From the NCBI RefSeq assembly GCF_014649915.1, contig NZ_BMTY01000001.1, positions 380,582 through 444,581 on the forward strand: a DNA stretch of 64,000 bases, read 5' to 3'. The stretch comes from Streptomyces toxytricini (GTDB lineage: Bacteria > Actinomycetota > Actinomycetes > Streptomycetales > Streptomycetaceae). A model generated the notes under the pieces. The model was not told the DNA's origin. It did not search any database and saw nothing but the letters and a program-made list of their open reading frames with translations. Both the position numbers and the translations under genes were made by a program. Shown one piece after another: positions 60,884-64,000 of the stretch (the first letter of the stretch is position 1; each line of letters begins with the position of its first letter).

Positions 60884-62239
60884 TTATGCCGGTACGCCCG
60901 TCTTGTCGCCGGCCGAGGGGGCGGGCACGGCGGGGGCCTCCGTGCCGTGGCCGTCGTCGGTCAGCGTGGTCTCGTCGAAGGCGAGGTGCCCGGCGAGTAC
61001 TTCGCGGGCCCGCTCGCGGTCGAACTCCTTGGTCCAGGTGCCGATCAGCACGGTCGCCACCGCGTTGCCCGCGAAGTTGGTCAGGGCCCGCGCCTCGCTC
61101 ATGAAGCGGTCGATCCCCACGATCAGGCCCACGCCGTCGACCAGTTCCGGCCGGTGCGACTGCAGTCCGCCCGCCAGCGTCGCCAGCCCGGCTCCGGTCA
61201 CGCCGGCCGCGCCCTTGGAGGCCACGATCATGAACAGCAGCAGCGACACCTGCTCGCCGAGGGCGAGCGGCTCGCCCATCGCCTCGGCGACGAACAGCGA
61301 AGCCATCGTCAGGTAGATCGCGGTCCCGTCCAGGTTGAAGGAGTAGCCCGTGGGCACGGTGATGCCGACGACCGGCTTCGACACGCCCAGGTGCTCCATC
61401 TTCGCGATCAGCCGGGGCAGCGCCGACTCCGAGGAGGAAGTCGACAGGATGAGCAGGAACTCCCGGCCGAGGTACCCCAGCAGCCGGAAGACGCTGATGC
61501 CGGTGCACAGCCGCAGCAGTCCGCCGAGCACGAGGAAGACGAACAGCAGGCAGGTCGTGTAGAAGCCGATCATGATGACGGCCAGCGACTTCAGCGCGTC
61601 GATGCCGGTCGCCCCGACCACGGCGGCGATTGCGCCGAACGCGCCGACCGGCGCCACCCACATGATCATCGCCAGGATCCGGAACACCAGCTTCTGGACA
61701 TGGCCGATGCCGCGCAGCACCGGCTCGCCCGCCGCGCCCATGGCCTGGAGCGCGAACCCGCACAGCAGGGCCACCAGCAGCGTCTGGAGCACCTCGCCGC
61801 CGGTGAAGGCGGACACCAGGGTCGTCGGGATGATGCCGAGCAGGAACTCCTGGGTGCTCTCGGCTCCGCCCGCCTTCGCCTGCGCCTCGCCGGCGTGCCG
61901 GACGGCCTCCGTCAGGTGCAGGCCGCTGCCGGGCTCCAGCAGGTTGCCGACGACGAGCCCGATCGCCAGCGCGACCGTCGACATCACCATGAAGTAGCCG
62001 AGGGCGAGGCCGCCCACGGCCCCCACCTTCGCCGCCTTGCGCACCGACCCGATGCCCAGCACGATCGTGCAGAAGATCACCGGTGAGATCATCATCTTGA
62101 TGAGGTTCACGAAGCCGGTGCCCAGCGGTTTCAGCTCGACGGCGGCGCCCGGAGCGGCGAAGCCGACGGCGATGCCGAGGAGCACCGCCGCTATCACGGC
62201 GATGTACAGGTAGTGGGTCTTGTCGCGTCTGGCGGCCAC
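60884..62239 (-). CDS. dctA: C4-dicarboxylate:cation symporter DctA
   Basis: 451 residues of the DAACS (glutamate/dicarboxylate carrier) family: FVNLIKMMISPVIFCTIVLGIG, STSSSESALPRLIAKME (hairpin 1), VPTGYSFNLDGTAIYLTMASLF (NxDGT-type motif) and SKGAAGVTGAG (hairpin 2). It imports succinate, fumarate and malate. It lies divergent from a CitA/DcuS-type sensor kinase that probably controls it. GGGAGG six bases before the GTG at 62239. Confidence 0.95.
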   Translation of the reverse strand: MAARRDKTHYLYIAVIAAVLLGIAVGFAAPGAAVELKPLGTGFVNLIKMMISPVIFCTIVLGIGSVRKAAKVGAVGGLALGYFMVMSTVALAIGLVVGNLLEPGSGLHLTEAVRHAGEAQAKAGGAESTQEFLLGIIPTTLVSAFTGGEVLQTLLVALLCGFALQAMGAAGEPVLRGIGHVQKLVFRILAMIMWVAPVGAFGAIAAVVGATGIDALKSLAVIMIGFYTTCLLFVFLVLGGLLRLCTGISVFRLLGYLGREFLLILSTSSSESALPRLIAKMEHLGVSKPVVGITVPTGYSFNLDGTAIYLTMASLFVAEAMGEPLALGEQVSLLLFMIVASKGAAGVTGAGLATLAGGLQSHRPELVDGVGLIVGIDRFMSEARALTNFAGNAVATVLIGTWTKEFDRERAREVLAGHLAFDETTLTDDGHGTEAPAVPAPSAGDKTGVPA

Positions 62240-62310
62240 GTTCGCCTCCCGGTGGTGAAAATCGTCCCGCCAGACCATCGCCCACCCCTGTGACCCCGGT
62301 CACCCTTGCG

Positions 62311-62339
62311 TTCATTGAGTTCACGGGCCGGTGCACACT
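62311..62339 (+). promoter_or_regulatory. Promoter of the sensor kinase gene
   Basis: TTCATT (62311-62316), a 17-bp spacer and CACACT (62334-62339), ending seven bases before the ATG at 62347. The mRNA would be leaderless. The same 107-bp gap holds the dctA promoter on the other strand. Confidence 0.5.
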
Positions 62340-62346
62340 GAGCGCC

Positions 62347-64000
62347 ATGTTCCGGTTCCCCCGCCCGCCGCGCAGCCTCGCCGGCCAGCTCTTCGCCATG
62401 CAGGTGCTGCTGGTCGCCGTCGTCGTCGCGGGCTGTGCGGTCTTCGCCTACGCCACGGCCCACGGCCAGGCGGAGGACGCCGCGCGGCGCCAGGCCGGGG
62501 CCGTCGCCCGCGCCGTCGCCGACTCGCCGTCCGTGCTGGAGGCGGTGCGCCGGGCCGGCCGCGGCACCGACCCCTCGGCCGCGCTCCAGCCGTACGCGGA
62601 GCGGGTGCGCGCCGACTCCGGCGTCGACTTCGTGACGATCATGGCTCCCGACGGGCGCCGCTGGACCCACCGCAACCCGCAGCGCATCGGCGAGCCGTTC
62701 ATGGGCAACACCGAGCCCGCCCTGCGCGGCGAGACCTTCAGCGAGACGTACACCGGCACGCTGGGCCCCTCGATCCGCGTGGTCACCCCGCTCGCGGACG
62801 AGGGCCGGATCGTCGGCCTGGTCGCCGCGGGGATCACGGTCCGCGCCGTCAGCGACCGGCTCGCCGCCCAGCTCTCCGCCCTGGCGTGGGTCGCCGCCGG
62901 CGCGCTCGGCCTCGGCGCGGTCGGCACGTACGTCGTCAACGCCCGGCTGCGCCGGCACACGCACGGCATGAACGCCGCCGAGCTCAGCCGCGTCTACGAC
63001 TACCACCAGGCGGCGCTGCACGCCGTCCGGGAAGGGCTGCTGATGCTCGACGGGCGGCGCCGGATCACGCTGATCAACGACGCCGCCCGGGACCTGCTCG
63101 GCCTGTCCGGGGACGTCCGCGGCACCGCTGTCGCCGACCTGGGACTGCCCCCGCCGCTGACGGGCGCCCTGCTCGCGGACCGGCCGCGCGTGGACGAGGT
63201 CCACCTGACCGCGGAGCGGGTGCTGGTCGTCAACAGCTCGCCCGTCGCCGGCGGCGGGCGCCGCGGCACCGTGGTGACCCTGCGCGACCACACCGAACTG
63301 CAGTCACTGACGGGCGAGTTGGATCGGGAGCGCGGGTTCACCCAGGCCCTGCGCGGCCAGGCGCACGAGGCGGCCAACCGCCTTCACACGGTCGTCTCCC
63401 TGATCGAGCTGGGCCGCGCGGACGAGGCGGTGGAGTTCGCCACCGCCGAGCTGGAGCTGGCGCAGGCCCTCACCGACGAGGTCGTCACCGCGGTCGGCGA
63501 ACCGGTCCTGGTGGCGCTGCTGCTCGGCAAGGCGGCGCAGGCGCACGAGCGCGGGGTGGAGCTGGTGGTCACCCCCGACAGCCGCGCCTTCGGCGCCCGT
63601 ACGCAGGACGGCGGCGGCTGCGGCGGGGCGGCAGCCGGGGCCCCCGACGGCGGTGTGCGCCCGGCGGGCGGGCCGCCCGCCGTCCCGGCCCGCGACCTCG
63701 TCACCGTCCTCGGCAACCTCGTCGACAACGCCGTCGACGCCCTCACCGGCATACCCGGCGCCCGCGTCGAGGTCACCGTGCGCCCCGACGGCGACTCGCT
63801 CCTGCTCAGCGTCGCCGACAACGGTCCCGGGCTCCCGGAGGGCGCCGCCGCCGACGTGTTCCGGCACGGCTGGTCGGGCAAGGGGGAGGGGCGGGGCCTC
63901 GGCCTCGCCCTGGTCCGGCAGGTCGCCCACCGGCACGGCGGAACCGCCGAGGCCGCCGGGTCCCCGGGCGGCGGAGCCCGGTTCACCGTACGACTGCCCA
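62347..64000 (+). CDS. CitA/DcuS-type sensor histidine kinase (runs off window)
   Basis: At least 551 residues; the stop lies beyond the window. Two membrane helices (res ~15-37 and ~178-197) flank an extracytoplasmic sCache/PASp sensor. A cytoplasmic PAS (res ~220-320) is followed by a SPOB_a-type dimerisation helix (QALRGQAHEAANRLHTVVSLIELG, with the phospho-His) and the HATPase with LVTVLGNLVDNAVDAL, VADNGPGLPEG and GRGLGLALVRQVA. The His box belongs to the citrate/dicarboxylate group, fitting the divergent dctA. A response regulator gene is expected just beyond the edge. Confidence 0.92.
   Translation, partial: MFRFPRPPRSLAGQLFAMQVLLVAVVVAGCAVFAYATAHGQAEDAARRQAGAVARAVADSPSVLEAVRRAGRGTDPSAALQPYAERVRADSGVDFVTIMAPDGRRWTHRNPQRIGEPFMGNTEPALRGETFSETYTGTLGPSIRVVTPLADEGRIVGLVAAGITVRAVSDRLAAQLSALAWVAAGALGLGAVGTYVVNARLRRHTHGMNAAELSRVYDYHQAALHAVREGLLMLDGRRRITLINDAARDLLGLSGDVRGTAVADLGLPPPLTGALLADRPRVDEVHLTAERVLVVNSSPVAGGGRRGTVVTLRDHTELQSLTGELDRERGFTQALRGQAHEAANRLHTVVSLIELGRADEAVEFATAELELAQALTDEVVTAVGEPVLVALLLGKAAQAHERGVELVVTPDSRAFGARTQDGGGCGGAAAGAPDGGVRPAGGPPAVPARDLVTVLGNLVDNAVDALTGIPGARVEVTVRPDGDSLLLSVADNGPGLPEGAAADVFRHGWSGKGEGRGLGLALVRQVAHRHGGTAEAAGSPGGGARFTVRLP

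Overview
This is a very GC-rich window with strong third-position G/C bias, many GTG starts and 4-bp ATGA/GTGA gene overlaps. It carries a melC1/melC2 tyrosinase pair, a chaplin, a MelC1-style Tat cofactor, S-(hydroxymethyl)mycothiol dehydrogenase, a SigB/SigF-type sigma factor with an HATPase anti-sigma protein, and an LAETG-sorted surface protein. Together these indicate a chromosomal segment of a Streptomyces or close relative. I see no biosynthetic gene cluster core, prophage, insertion sequence or CRISPR array. Gene density is high and both strands are used.

Layout. 0-6.5 kb: a truncated citrate/dicarboxylate-type sensor kinase at the left edge, a DUF1992 gene, a 330-bp tandem-repeat element, an MFS exporter behind duplicated palindromic operators, an anti-sigma kinase convergent with a SigB/SigF-family sigma gene (both preceded by matching SigB-type promoters), an AI-2E-family membrane protein and a DJ-1/PfpI protein. 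6.5-10.7 kb: YbdK-type carboxylate-amine ligase, VOC proteins, a TDT/TehA membrane protein that seems to start at ATC, and a DUF1275 membrane protein. 10.8-13.4 kb: a T4-like RNA-repair pair (Rnl1-type ligase, then 5'-kinase/3'-phosphatase) followed by a NYN/PIN-type RNase. 13.4-19.1 kb: an SH3 protein interrupted by an acidic block, YbjQ, a glycosyltransferase, an LAETG surface protein, a SigE-family sigma factor with a membrane-anchored partner, and RNase H. 19.1-25.6 kb: a MarR-MFS-GlcG/HbpS locus, a GH20 lipoprotein, a secreted endonuclease I and an orphan glutamate-type binding lipoprotein.

26-32.2 kb: a tRNA-like RNA with its own promoter, then a translationally coupled operon of an RNI-type LRR protein, an ankyrin protein, a MoxR AAA+ ATPase and a VWA/metallopeptidase protein, followed by TerD. 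This looks like an NTPase-VWA stress or conflict system and is, with the RNA-repair cassette, the most interesting part. 32.3-40.9 kb: TetR with a three-palindrome operator, PAP2, DMT transporter, a serine/glycine repeat protein, GlsB, a PNGase A-like amidase, a Ser/Thr kinase, an orphan squalene/phytoene-synthase-like enzyme and a LysM-transglycosylase with a CRP-type site upstream. 41.3-50.6 kb: DapA-like aldolase divergent from LysR, mycothiol dehydrogenase, secreted HtrA-like protease, PIG-L deacetylase, a quinone oxidoreductase/acyl-CoA dehydrogenase operon and GNAT.

50.6-64 kb: melC1-melC2, chaplin, an I36-like secreted protein, carboxylesterase, antigen-85-like esterase, GNAT, a second MFS exporter paralogous to the one at 1.5 kb, an FhuF-like iron-sulfur protein, a secreted subtilase with P-domain, DctA, and a divergent CitA/DcuS-type sensor kinase cut by the right edge. 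Several genes have a TANNNT-like -10 hexamer 6-8 nt before the start codon and no Shine-Dalgarno sequence, suggesting leaderless mRNAs.
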